From: Flavobacteria bacterium BAL38
GTDB taxonomy: Bacteria > Bacteroidota > Bacteroidia > Flavobacteriales > Flavobacteriaceae
Assembly: GCA_000169355.1 (NCBI GenBank)
Contig: AAXX01000002.1
Location: 62,001-126,000 of the forward strand
Direction: 5' to 3'
Length of the DNA: 64,000 nt
This document shows, piece after piece, positions 17,347 through 25,193 of the stretch. The position numbers were made by a program, and so were the translations under genes. A model generated the notes under the pieces. It was given only the letters and a program-made list of their open reading frames with translations, did not search any database and was not told the DNA's origin. How positions within the stretch are numbered: position 1 is the first letter of the stretch; each line of letters opens with the position of its first letter.

Positions 17347-17377
17347 AAAAAAGTCCCGAAATTTTCGGGACTTTTTT
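17347..17377 (+). terminator. pckA terminator
   Basis: AAGTCCCGAA (17351-17360) pairs with TTCGGGACTT (17364-17373) and is followed by TTTT. The stem core is a member of the TCCCGA...TCGGGA set used in several hairpins of this window. Confidence 0.85.
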
Positions 17378-17394
17378 GTTCTTATAAAGCAGTA

Positions 17395-17426
17395 AAAAAC
17401 CCAAACTCTTTCGAATTTGGGGTTTT
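17395..17426 (-). terminator. Terminator of DUF4271-hemD
   Basis: AAAACCCAAA (17396-17405) pairs with TTTGGGGTTTT (17416-17426) with one bulged G; T-rich on the minus strand. Confidence 0.7.
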
Positions 17427-17444
17427 AATATTTTGGAATATGTT

Positions 17445-18203
17445 TTATTTTCCTTTATTTACTTCAGCAACATATTTTTCTAAAGCTCCAGTCATCGATG
17501 GAGTCCCAGGGCTTGGCGCCATAATATCTACACGTAAACCTCTGTCTAAAGCTTCTTTATGAGTTGTAGTACCAAAAACAGCTATACGAGTGTCGTTTTG
17601 TTTAAAATCAGGGAAATTTTTAAATAATGATTTAATACCAGTAGGACTAAAAAACGCTAAAACATCGTAATATACATCTTTTAAATCTGTTAAATCACTC
17701 ATTACCGTTTTGTAAAAAGTTCCTGGAACCCAATTTACCTTCAATCCATCAAGCGTTTGTGGAATATCGGCATTTAATTGATCAGAAGAAGGTAGTAAGA
17801 ATTTCTCGTCTTTATATTTCTTAATTAAAGGAGACATATCAACAAAATCTTTTTGACCTACATATATTTTTCTTTTTCTATAAACTACATAACGTTGCAA
17901 ATAGAAAGCGACAGCTTCAGATTGACAAAAATATTTTAAATCTTCAGGTATTTTGTAGCGCATTTCTTCTGCTACTCTAAAAAAGTGATCTACAGAGTTA
18001 CGACTAGTTAAAATAATAGCTGTGTAATTATTTAAATCGATTTTTTGAGCTCTTATCTCTTTAGCAGGAACACCTTCAACATGAATGAAGGGTCTAAAAT
18101 CAACTTTTACCTTTAGTTTATTTTGAAGCTCAAAATAAGGAGAATTTTCTACTTTAGGCTCTGGTTGTGAAACTAATATTGTTTTCACTTTCAAATTTGA
18201 CAT
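17445..18203 (-). CDS. hemD: Uroporphyrinogen-III synthase
   Basis: Closes and inverts the linear tetrapyrrole hydroxymethylbilane in haem synthesis. The 252 residues match the poorly conserved HemD fold: KTILVSQPEPKVENSPYFELQ at the start, NNYTAIILTSRNSVDHFFRVAEE (first domain), then VLAFFSPTGIKSLFKNFPDF and RIAVFGTTTHKEALDRGLRVDIMAPSPGTPSMTGALEKYV (the SPSA..F and T.. motifs). I start at 18203 (MSNLKVK) because the residues before it are not part of the fold. It lies 8 bases downstream of DUF4271, the usual pair in this phylum. Confidence 0.9.
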   Translation of the reverse strand: MSNLKVKTILVSQPEPKVENSPYFELQNKLKVKVDFRPFIHVEGVPAKEIRAQKIDLNNYTAIILTSRNSVDHFFRVAEEMRYKIPEDLKYFCQSEAVAFYLQRYVVYRKRKIYVGQKDFVDMSPLIKKYKDEKFLLPSSDQLNADIPQTLDGLKVNWVPGTFYKTVMSDLTDLKDVYYDVLAFFSPTGIKSLFKNFPDFKQNDTRIAVFGTTTHKEALDRGLRVDIMAPSPGTPSMTGALEKYVAEVNKGK

Positions 18204-18211
18204 ATTTCTCT

Positions 18212-18877
18212 CTAATTTTTTGTAAACCAATTATAAATAAAATAGTAAGGTGCTATTTCAAGGGTGCAAAGATATAAAATAAAATAAAATATTTTACGTA
18301 ATAATAAATTTTGATATAATTTTAGTGCAACCAAGTAAGTAGTGATGTTTATAGTGATTAATGTAATTAATAAAATCTTAAAGAACCAGTCGGAATTTAT
18401 TGTATTGTAGAATAAGATAATGTTTATAGGTAGCAAAATAAATCCAAAATAGGCTCTGTAATTTACTTTTAGTAAATTAAATTGTTCGTTAAATTCTTCA
18501 ATTTTAAATGCAGTGGCAATAATTTTCTCAATCAAAAATTTGGAAAGAATAAAAACACTAAGAAAAGTGAAGATTTGGATATAAATGATTAGGTCGGTCT
18601 TTACTGCTTTGTTGAATTGATTCAACATTAATAAAGTAAAAAATGAAAATGAAATCAATTGCAGTACAAACATTGAAATTGTAAAGCCGCTCATTAAGTT
18701 ACTGCTGTCTTTGTATATTTTGGTATATTTATCAGAGTATGCTAAACGAGTAAATTCATTAAAACGAACAGAAGAAACAGTTTTGTTTACTGCAATTATA
18801 GTTAAGCAAACAATAAACAAAATGGCTGCCCAGTCTTTGCTTTCTAAAATTCGGTCGTGTAATTGAATTGCTAACAT
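18212..18877 (-). CDS. DUF4271 multi-pass membrane protein
   Basis: A 221-residue inner-membrane protein with six predicted helices, for example WAAILFIVCLTIIAVNKTV, FTISMFVLQLISFSFFTLLML and KIFYFILYLCTLEIAPYYFIY. The NEFTRLAYSDKYTKIY motif after the first helix and the TLEIAPYYFIYN end are typical of DUF4271, a family almost always found just upstream of hemD in Bacteroidota. Role unknown. A perfect -7 box at 18885-18892 ends only seven bases from its ATG, so the mRNA may be nearly leaderless. Divergent from the GT2 gene at 18984. Confidence 0.88.
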   Translation of the reverse strand: MLAIQLHDRILESKDWAAILFIVCLTIIAVNKTVSSVRFNEFTRLAYSDKYTKIYKDSSNLMSGFTISMFVLQLISFSFFTLLMLNQFNKAVKTDLIIYIQIFTFLSVFILSKFLIEKIIATAFKIEEFNEQFNLLKVNYRAYFGFILLPINIILFYNTINSDWFFKILLITLITINITTYLVALKLYQNLLLRKIFYFILYLCTLEIAPYYFIYNWFTKN

Positions 18878-18884
18878 ATGCGCA

Positions 18885-18892
18885 CAAAATTA
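18885..18892 (-). promoter_or_regulatory. -7 box of DUF4271-hemD
   Basis: CAAAATTA on plus is TAATTTTG on minus. Only seven bases separate it from the start codon at 18875-18877. Confidence 0.55.
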
Positions 18893-18953
18893 CAAAAAAT
18901 AGTGTCATTTTCATTATTATAAAATTATTAAGAATTGTCTACAAGAAATAGTT

Positions 18954-18961
18954 TATTTTTG
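18954..18961 (+). promoter_or_regulatory. -7 box of the GT2-pyrC-DUF4296 operon
   Basis: TATTTTTG, perfect TAnnTTTG, 22 bases before the ATG at 18984; a TTG lies 16 bases upstream (18935-18937). Confidence 0.6.
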
Positions 18962-18983
18962 TAATCAAAATACAAGATTTTAT

Positions 18984-19706
18984 ATGACAAAGGGTGTTGT
19001 TATAATTCCTACATTTAACGAAATTGAAAATATTGAAGCAATAATTAAGGCTGTTTTTGCTTTGAAAACTCCGTTTGATGTTTTAATAGTTGATGATAAC
19101 TCGCCTGATGGAACTGCCGATAAAGTGAAAGAGATTCAACAAGAATTTCCTTCACAACTCCATTTAAAAGTTCGTATGAAAAAATCTGGATTAGGAACAG
19201 CTTATGTTGCGGGATTTAAATGGGCGATTTCTCACGGTTATGAGTATATTTTTGAAATGGATGCCGACTTTTCTCACAATCCTAATGATTTAGAAAAATT
19301 ATTAGCAGCTTGTGAAAACGGAGCTGATGTGGCTATCGGATCTCGATATTCTAATGGGGTAAATGTTGTAAATTGGCCTTTAAGTCGAGTTTTATTGTCG
19401 TATTTTGCATCGGTTTATGTAAGAATGATTACTGGAATGAAAATTGCAGATGCAACAGCAGGTTTTAAATGTTATAAAAGAATTGTATTAGAAACAATTA
19501 ATTTAGATAAAATAAAATTTGTAGGTTATGCGTTTCAAATAGAAATGAAATACCGTGCTTTTGTGAATAAATTTAATATCGTTGAAGTCCCAATTATTTT
19601 TACCGATAGAACAAAAGGACAATCTAAAATGAGCAGCGGAATTATTAGAGAAGCTGTTGTAGGAGTAATAATGTTGAGAATACGTAAAATATTTAATAAA
19701 TTATAA
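18984..19706 (+). CDS. Polyprenol monophosphomannose synthase (GT2)
   Basis: Family 2 glycosyltransferase of the dolichol-phosphate-mannose synthase type, 240 residues, which moves a sugar (usually mannose) from a nucleotide to a polyprenyl phosphate on the cytoplasmic face of the membrane. Motifs: GVVIIPTFNEIENIEAII, the metal-binding VDDNSPDGTADKV, EMDADFSHNPNDL and the C-terminal FTDRTKGQSKMSSGII. There is no transmembrane anchor at the C-terminus, so it is the soluble form. It heads an operon: its stop overlaps the pyrC ATG by one base. The real sugar donor is not evident. Confidence 0.92.
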   Translation: MTKGVVIIPTFNEIENIEAIIKAVFALKTPFDVLIVDDNSPDGTADKVKEIQQEFPSQLHLKVRMKKSGLGTAYVAGFKWAISHGYEYIFEMDADFSHNPNDLEKLLAACENGADVAIGSRYSNGVNVVNWPLSRVLLSYFASVYVRMITGMKIADATAGFKCYKRIVLETINLDKIKFVGYAFQIEMKYRAFVNKFNIVEVPIIFTDRTKGQSKMSSGIIREAVVGVIMLRIRKIFNKL

Positions 19707-21058
19707 TGAGTGCCAATACATATTTAATTAGAAATGCCAAAATTGTAAATGAAGGTGTAGTTTTTGAAGGAGATATCTTAATTGAAAATGAATTTATTAA
19801 AGAAATTTCTGAAAAAATAAGTGTAAAAACATCAGACTGCGTTATTATTGACGCAGAAGGAAGTTATGTTATACCTGGAGCAATTGACGATCAAGTGCAT
19901 TTTAGAGAGCCAGGGCTTACTCACAAAGGAACAATAGAATCAGAAAGTAAAGCTGCTGTTGCAGGAGGAATTACGTCTTTCATAGAACAGCCAAATACAG
20001 TTCCAAATGCTGTTACTCAAGAATTATTAGAAGATAAATATCAAATTGCGGCTAAAACATCATATGCAAATTATTCGTTTATGATGGGAGGAACAAATGA
20101 CAATTTAGAAGAAATTTTAAAAACCAATCCAAGAAATGTTGCGGGTTTAAAACTTTTTCTAGGATCATCAACAGGTGATATGTTAGTTGATAGTACTGCT
20201 TCTTTAGAAAAAATATTTTCATCTACTAAATTATTAATAGCTGTTCATAGTGAAGATGAAACTATTGTAAAAAATAATTTAGAAAAATATAAAGAAATAT
20301 ACGGAGATGATATTCCCGTTAGTAAACATCCTGAAATTAGAAGTGAAGAAGCGTGTTACAAATCTACAGAAAGAGTAATTGCTTTGGCTAAAAAAACAGG
20401 AGCTCGTTTGCACGTTTTTCACATTTCTACAGCAAAAGAATTAGATTTATTTACAAATAAAATTCCTTTAGAAGAAAAACAAATTACAGCAGAAGTGTGT
20501 ATTCATCATTTATGGTTTACAGATGCGGATTATGAAACAAAAGGATCTTTAATAAAATGGAATCCAGCCGTTAAAACTCAAGCAGATAAAGATGGACTTT
20601 GGAAAGCATTGTTAGACGATAGAATTGATGTTGTTGCTACAGATCATGCTCCTCATACTTTAGAAGAGAAAATGAATTTATATACTACTTGCCCTTCAGG
20701 TGGGCCGTTAGTTCAACATGCTGTAGTAGCTATGTTTGAAGCGCATCATCAAGGAAAAATATCGGTTGAAAAAATTGTTGAGAAAATGTGTCATAATCCG
20801 GCAAAAATTTTCAAAATCGAAAAAAGAGGGTTTATCCGTGAAGGATATTATGCTGATATTGCTATTGTTAATGCATACTTGCCTTGGAATGTAAAAAAAG
20901 AAAATATAATTGCAAAATGTGGTTGGTCTCCATTTGAAGGATATAACTTTAAATCAAGAATAACACATACTTTTGTTAATGGAAAATTAGTTTATCATAA
21001 TGGTAAAGTAAAAGAAATGAAAGTAGGCCAACGATTATTATTTGAAAGAAATTTATAA
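19706..21058 (+). CDS. pyrC: Dihydroorotase
   Basis: Third step of pyrimidine synthesis, cyclising N-carbamoyl-aspartate. The 450 residues are the class I (PyrC/AllB amidohydrolase) form. Metal ligands are in DDQVHFREPG, the carboxylated-lysine region is VAGLKLFLGSSTGDML, and later zinc ligands are in LHVFHISTAKEL, AEVCIHHL and ATDHAPHTLEEK. It is full length with all catalytic residues. Its ATG and stop each share one base with neighbours (TAATG junctions), a tightly coupled three-gene unit conserved in flavobacteria: GT2 - pyrC - DUF4296. Confidence 0.95.
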   Translation: MSANTYLIRNAKIVNEGVVFEGDILIENEFIKEISEKISVKTSDCVIIDAEGSYVIPGAIDDQVHFREPGLTHKGTIESESKAAVAGGITSFIEQPNTVPNAVTQELLEDKYQIAAKTSYANYSFMMGGTNDNLEEILKTNPRNVAGLKLFLGSSTGDMLVDSTASLEKIFSSTKLLIAVHSEDETIVKNNLEKYKEIYGDDIPVSKHPEIRSEEACYKSTERVIALAKKTGARLHVFHISTAKELDLFTNKIPLEEKQITAEVCIHHLWFTDADYETKGSLIKWNPAVKTQADKDGLWKALLDDRIDVVATDHAPHTLEEKMNLYTTCPSGGPLVQHAVVAMFEAHHQGKISVEKIVEKMCHNPAKIFKIEKRGFIREGYYADIAIVNAYLPWNVKKENIIAKCGWSPFEGYNFKSRITHTFVNGKLVYHNGKVKEMKVGQRLLFERNL

Positions 21059-21447
21059 TGAAACAGTTGCTTTTTTTATTTATTAGCTTATTCGTGGTTT
21101 CTTGTTCAAAGAATCCAACTCCTAAACCAGATAAATTGTTAGATGAAGAAGTAATGGTAAATATTATTTTTGATATTTCAATTCTTCAGGCAGCAGATGG
21201 TTCCTTTACATATAAGCTAGCAGAGGCTGATATTGAAATGGATAAGTATATTTTTGAAAAGTATAAAATTGATAGTACAACGTATAGTCAAAACCAACGT
21301 TATTACGCTTCGGATCCTAAAAAATATAAAAAAATTTACAGAAAAGTAGTTGAGAGAATAGAGCAAGAACAAGAAAAAATTAATAAAGCATCTAAAAAAG
21401 ATAACGACACTACAGATATTAAAAAAGACTTTGGTCCTGTAGAATAG
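21058..21447 (+). CDS. DUF4296 lipoprotein
   Basis: A 129-residue lipoprotein. The signal LFLFISLFVVSC places the acylated Cys at residue 16. The body with LLDEEVMVNIIFDISILQAADG and a charged helical end (VVERIEQEQEKINKASKKDN) matches DUF4296. Function unknown; it is usually found behind pyrC. Its 3' end overlaps the convergent epimerase gene by 29 bases, so the two transcripts are antisense to each other there. Confidence 0.88.
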   Translation: MKQLLFLFISLFVVSCSKNPTPKPDKLLDEEVMVNIIFDISILQAADGSFTYKLAEADIEMDKYIFEKYKIDSTTYSQNQRYYASDPKKYKKIYRKVVERIEQEQEKINKASKKDNDTTDIKKDFGPVE

Positions 21448-22420
21448 TTGTTAAATATTCTTCCTTTTTTTGAAATATAAATTCCATTTCTAATTTAACT
21501 TTAGAAGCATCGTATACACTAGTTGAATGAGAAGCTGCTGCCGTATTTTGTGTTAATTTCCTTTTTCTATTTAATAATTTAGCAAGCAACCAATCAAGGC
21601 GCCAAGCTATAGAGGTCATTGTTTTTGTAGCTTTTATTGTCGGACTTTTTACGTTAAGTATATTAGCAATAAATGTTAACAGTTTTTTAGTTTCAATATT
21701 TTCTCCTACAAGAATAAATCGTTCGCCATTAATAGAACTTTTCATGAGTTGAATCATGCAATGGGTTACATCTTTAACTGATACAATTCCTATGCTTCCT
21801 TTTGTGTAAAATGGCATCCCTTTTTTTACCGATTGTATAATTACATCGCTACCTCTTTTTGGAAATCCATAACCAAAAATTACACCCGGATTCACAATTA
21901 CAACTTCTAAGCCTTCTTGTTGGCCACGCCAAACTTCCATTTCGGCTCCGTATTTTGTTATAGCATAATCGCTATGCAATTCTTCAGGATTCCAATCCGT
22001 TTCTTCGGTGATAGTGGTTTCTTGCTCTTTAGGTGTTCCTAAAGCCGCAATCGAACTTACATGACATAGTTTTTTTATACCAAAATCAATGCAACAATTT
22101 ACAACGTTGGCAGTTCCCTCTATATTAATTTTTCTAAGTTCTTCTTCATCGCTTGGGTCAAACGAAATTAAAGCAGCACAATGATACACATAAGTGACAT
22201 TTTCAAAAGCAATTTCCAAAGTTGGAACATCGGTAATATCTCCTTTTACCCAATTGATTTTCTCAAAAAGGGCTGTTTGATTATGAAAAGCAAAAACATT
22301 CTTTACTTTTTCAATTTGTTTTTCAGAACGAAATAGTGCTTTTACTTCCTCATTTTCTTGAAGAAGTTGTACTAATAAATGCGAACCTACTAATCCTGTT
22401 GCTCCTGTGACTAAAATCAT
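21419..22420 (-). CDS. NAD-dependent epimerase/dehydratase family (dihydroflavonol-reductase-like)
   Basis: An extended short-chain dehydrogenase of 333 residues. It has the cofactor motif MILVTGATGLVGSHLLVQLL, GDITDVPTLEIAFENVTYVYHCAA, the active Ser in CHVSSIAALG, and the YxxxK pair in SDYAITKYGAE. The later VIVNPGVIFGYGF is typical of the NAD-dependent epimerase/reductase group near DfrA-like proteins. The substrate is unknown. It is convergent with DUF4296 (29-base overlap). A near-perfect -7 box (TAAAGATA on plus, one mismatch) lies about 8 bases before the start. Confidence 0.9.
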   Translation of the reverse strand: MILVTGATGLVGSHLLVQLLQENEEVKALFRSEKQIEKVKNVFAFHNQTALFEKINWVKGDITDVPTLEIAFENVTYVYHCAALISFDPSDEEELRKINIEGTANVVNCCIDFGIKKLCHVSSIAALGTPKEQETTITEETDWNPEELHSDYAITKYGAEMEVWRGQQEGLEVVIVNPGVIFGYGFPKRGSDVIIQSVKKGMPFYTKGSIGIVSVKDVTHCMIQLMKSSINGERFILVGENIETKKLLTFIANILNVKSPTIKATKTMTSIAWRLDWLLAKLLNRKRKLTQNTAAASHSTSVYDASKVKLEMEFIFQKKEEYLTTILQDQSLF

Positions 22421-22450
22421 GTTGTAAAGATAATAATTTTTTGATGCAAG

Positions 22451-22473
22451 CTGGAAGTTGGAAGTTGGAAGAT
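22451..22473. repeat. Word repeat: GGAAGTTGGAAGTTGGAAG
   Basis: Three GGAAGTT units just upstream of the epimerase gene. On the opposite strand it reads CTTCCAACTTCCAACTTCCAG, close to the CAGCTTCCAGC part of the leuS word. Confidence 0.6.
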
Positions 22474-22513
22474 GTTTTTTACTGTTTTCTATTTTCCGTT
22501 TCTTCTGATTCCG

Positions 22514-22578
22514 TTTGTCTTTCCGAGTTCACGAGGAATCTCCTAATGTAGGTTTTTGTTTGAGCGAAGCGAAAAACA
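22514..22578. repeat. Fragments of the TTTGTC...GAGCGAAG element family
   Basis: TTTGTCTTTCCGAG with AGGAATCTCC (22514-22543), then TTTGAGCGAAGCGAAAAACA (22558-22577). These resemble the element halves in hemW and at 58457. No gene is present between 22421 and 22681. Confidence 0.45.
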
Positions 22579-22655
22579 TTGTCCTTGATTTTGATTTTGA
22601 AATTGAATTTGCCCTTGAATTTTGAATAAAACTTTTAAACTTTTAAACTAAAAGT

Positions 22656-22663
22656 TATCTTTG
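22656..22663 (+). promoter_or_regulatory. -7 box of tyrS
   Basis: TATCTTTG, perfect, 18 bases before the ATG at 22682; the preceding 30 bases are AACTTTTAAAC repeats. Confidence 0.6.
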
Positions 22664-22681
22664 CCAAAATTAAATCACAAA

Positions 22682-23989
22682 ATGAAGAATTTAGTAGAAG
22701 AATTACGTTGGAGAGGTTTGTTTCATGATATGATGCCTGGAACAGAAGAGCAATTACTAAAAGAAGCTACCACAGCTTATATTGGTTTTGATCCAACGGC
22801 AGACTCTTTACATATTGGAAGTTTAGTGCAAATTATTCTATTAATGCACTTGAGAAAATCGGGTCATAAAGCCATTGCATTAGTAGGAGGGGCAACTGGA
22901 ATGATTGGTGATCCTTCTGGAAAATCTAATGAAAGAAATTTATTAGATGAAGCTACTTTGAATCATAATGTAGAAGGAATTAAGAGTGTTTTATCTCGCT
23001 TTTTAGATTTTGATGCTAAAGATGAAAATGCACCAATTTTAGTAAATAATTATGATTGGATGAAAGATTTTTCATTCATTGATTTTGCTCGTGATATTGG
23101 AAAACGTATTACCGTAAACTACATGATGTCTAAAGACTCTGTAAAAAAACGTTTAAGCGGAGAAGAAGGTGCAGAAGGAATGAGTTTTACCGAATTTACC
23201 TATCAATTAATTCAAGGCTACGATTTTTATCATTTGAATAAACACTACAATTGTTTGCTTCAAATGGGTGGAAGTGACCAATGGGGAAACATTACTACGG
23301 GTACAGAATTGGTAAGAAGAATGAATGTAGGTAACGATGATAAATCGAAAGCATACGCATTAACCACACCATTAATTACAAAAGCGGACGGTTCTAAATT
23401 CGGAAAATCGGAAGGTGGAAACGTTTGGTTAGATGCCGATAAAACTTCAGTTTACAAATTTTACCAATTTTGGTTGAATGCTACTGATGTAGATGCAGAA
23501 AAATACATTAAGATTTTCACATTCTTAGATAAAGATACGATTGAAAAATTAATTGCAGCACATAATGAAGCGCCTCATTTAAGAGTCTTACAAAAGCGTT
23601 TGGCTGAAGAAATTACTGTGATGGTTCATTCGGCAGCAGATTTAGAAAATGCTATTGCTGCTTCAAATGCGTTCTTTAGCCCGTCTATGGATGAGTTGAA
23701 AAAGTTAGATGAGAAAACGTTTTTAGAAGTATTTGAAGGTGTTCCTCAAGCAGAAATTTCTATGGAAGATTTGAACGCAGGTTTAGATATGATTGCGGCA
23801 TTAGCTGCAAAAACCAACTTCTTAGCGTCTAATAGTGATGCGCGTAGAGAATTGAAACAAAACTCAATTTCTTTAAATAAGGAGAAAGTAGGAGAAGATA
23901 AAATCATTACAAAAGAAGATTTAATCAACAATCAATTCTTATTATTGCAAAAAGGAAAGAAAAATTATTATGTAATTAAGGTTAAATAA
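22682..23989 (+). CDS. tyrS: Tyrosine--tRNA ligase
   Basis: Charges tRNA-Tyr; class I synthetase of 435 residues. Seen: [13 protein letters not shown] with the HIGH-type HIGS at 44-47, the tyrosine site [24 protein letters not shown], and the KMSKS-type KFGKSEGGN near 239-247. A C-terminal S4 RNA-binding domain ([39 protein letters not shown]) ends the protein. I start it at 22682; an upstream TTG in the same frame lies inside the -7 box. Its 3' end overlaps the convergent LuxE-like gene by 8 bases. Confidence 0.97.
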   Translation: MKNLVEELRWRGLFHDMMPGTEEQLLKEATTAYIGFDPTADSLHIGSLVQIILLMHLRKSGHKAIALVGGATGMIGDPSGKSNERNLLDEATLNHNVEGIKSVLSRFLDFDAKDENAPILVNNYDWMKDFSFIDFARDIGKRITVNYMMSKDSVKKRLSGEEGAEGMSFTEFTYQLIQGYDFYHLNKHYNCLLQMGGSDQWGNITTGTELVRRMNVGNDDKSKAYALTTPLITKADGSKFGKSEGGNVWLDADKTSVYKFYQFWLNATDVDAEKYIKIFTFLDKDTIEKLIAAHNEAPHLRVLQKRLAEEITVMVHSAADLENAIAASNAFFSPSMDELKKLDEKTFLEVFEGVPQAEISMEDLNAGLDMIAALAAKTNFLASNSDARRELKQNSISLNKEKVGEDKIITKEDLINNQFLLLQKGKKNYYVIKVK

Positions 23990-24983
23990 CCATCAGATTA
24001 CAACCACGAATATCAGAATTATCAAAACGTCCCAACACTTCGAAAGAATGGTTGGGATATTTTTTTCCCAAATCTTGCGTAGCAATAAACGAACACGAAT
24101 TGATATTGGCTAAATCAATAACGTTGATGCCACCTGTTTTTCTTTCGGAAACATAAGTTAAGGCATCTTCTGTATCACGAATAAGAATTTGCATCCAAGG
24201 CACACATTCAAAAACGCCATCGCCAAGAGAATACGCTTGCGAAAGTAACTCCGTCATGCCATATTCGGAATGAATTTTAGAAACGCCAAATCCATTGCAT
24301 AAAATAGTGTGTAATTCTTCTCGAATCATTTCTTTGCGTTTGCCTTTCATGCCACCAGTTTCCATGATGATGAGGTTGCTGCCAAATCTCTGAAGAGGTA
24401 ATGAAGTAGATTCTGCATATTCGATTAGGTCTAATAAAGCATAGGTTACTCCAATAAGAATTGTGTTTTGACCTTCTTTATTTAGTTTTTCGATTTTTTG
24501 CAAAAGTTCACTATGATTATTCAAATAAAATCCTGAAGCTGAATGATTACTTCTTTCAATTAAATCTTCAACCATATAAATTAACGACGAACCTTCACGC
24601 TCTAAATAGGAGGGAAGTAAGGCTAAAACGCAATAATCTTCAATGTTTCCATAGAATTCTGAAAAACCTAAGCGATAGCTCATTTCGTACCAACTGACAT
24701 CAGTTACTAAATGTTTACTGGTTTGTATTCCAGTGGTGCCACTACTTGTAAACGTTTGCTGAATAGATTCATCAGCACTTAAAATGTTATGACTTTTAAA
24801 AAACTGAATGGGTAAAAAAGGAATTTCGGTTAACGATTTCACGTTGGTTTTGTCTTTCTTCAAGAAGTTACAAAATTGTTGGTACACCAAATTAGTATCG
24901 TACTGATGACGAAAAACTTTTAAAGTAATTTTTTCAAATTCTTTTTTTGAATTAATTTGGAAAATGTCTTCTTGTGAAATCAT
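23982..24983 (-). CDS. LuxE/PaaK-like acyl-protein synthetase
   Basis: A 333-residue adenylate-forming enzyme of the LuxE acyl-protein synthetase group, related to phenylacetate-CoA ligase. It has the ATP-binding loop [15 protein letters not shown] (about 82-96), [34 protein letters not shown] and the late [13 protein letters not shown] motif. It probably activates a fatty or aryl acid; in flavobacteria it occurs without luciferase genes. The -7 box at 24988-24995 is only four bases from the ATG, so the transcript is probably leaderless. Confidence 0.88.
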   Translation of the reverse strand: MISQEDIFQINSKKEFEKITLKVFRHQYDTNLVYQQFCNFLKKDKTNVKSLTEIPFLPIQFFKSHNILSADESIQQTFTSSGTTGIQTSKHLVTDVSWYEMSYRLGFSEFYGNIEDYCVLALLPSYLEREGSSLIYMVEDLIERSNHSASGFYLNNHSELLQKIEKLNKEGQNTILIGVTYALLDLIEYAESTSLPLQRFGSNLIIMETGGMKGKRKEMIREELHTILCNGFGVSKIHSEYGMTELLSQAYSLGDGVFECVPWMQILIRDTEDALTYVSERKTGGINVIDLANINSCSFIATQDLGKKYPNHSFEVLGRFDNSDIRGCNLMVI

Positions 24984-24987
24984 GTTG

Positions 24988-24995
24988 CAAAAATA
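24988..24995 (-). promoter_or_regulatory. -7 box of the LuxE-like gene
   Basis: CAAAAATA on plus reads TATTTTTG on minus; it ends four bases before the ATG at 24983. Confidence 0.55.
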
Positions 24996-25013
24996 GAAAG
25001 AAATGTTCTTTTT

Positions 25014-25032
25014 AACCGCAGATTCGCAGATT
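25014..25032. repeat. Single copy of the CCGCAGATTCGCAGATT arm
   Basis: Nineteen bases identical to 12208-12226, one arm of the leuS hairpin, here without its partner, between the LuxE-like gene and the T9SS gene. Confidence 0.8.
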
Positions 25033-25114
25033 TTTGTTTTATACTGAAATCTGTCTGAAATTGTAGAATTAATTAAAATAAATAGGTTTTATTTAGTTAA
25101 TAATTTTTATAAAA

Positions 25115-25140
25115 AAAGCACCAACTTTCGTTGATGCTTT
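25115..25140 (-). terminator. Terminator of the T9SS protein gene
   Basis: AAAGCA/TGCTTT plus CAAC/GTTG around a TTTC loop, with a T-run on the minus strand (25111-25117 on plus). Confidence 0.75.
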
Positions 25141-25153
25141 CCTCTTATTTGTT

Positions 25154-25186
25154 ATGCTGTCCCGAAGCTTCGGGATAGTTCAGCAT
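25154..25186. repeat. Palindromic element with TCCCGAAGCTTCGGGA core
   Basis: A perfect 16-base palindrome (25160-25175) is framed by ATGCTG (25154-25159) and CAGCAT (25181-25186). Its core matches the leuS insertion at 15 of 16 bases. Confidence 0.75.
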
Positions 25187-25193
25187 CTATAAA

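Noticed and set aside
21419..21447. Overlap of DUF4296 and epimerase as an annotation error
   Set aside because: Both C-termini are plausible and convergent overlaps also occur at tyrS/LuxE (8 bases) and kinase/glycosyltransferase (18 bases); it is a common arrangement here.
25154..25186. Terminal inverted repeats of an insertion sequence
   Set aside because: No transposase frame lies nearby and the palindrome is complete by itself.
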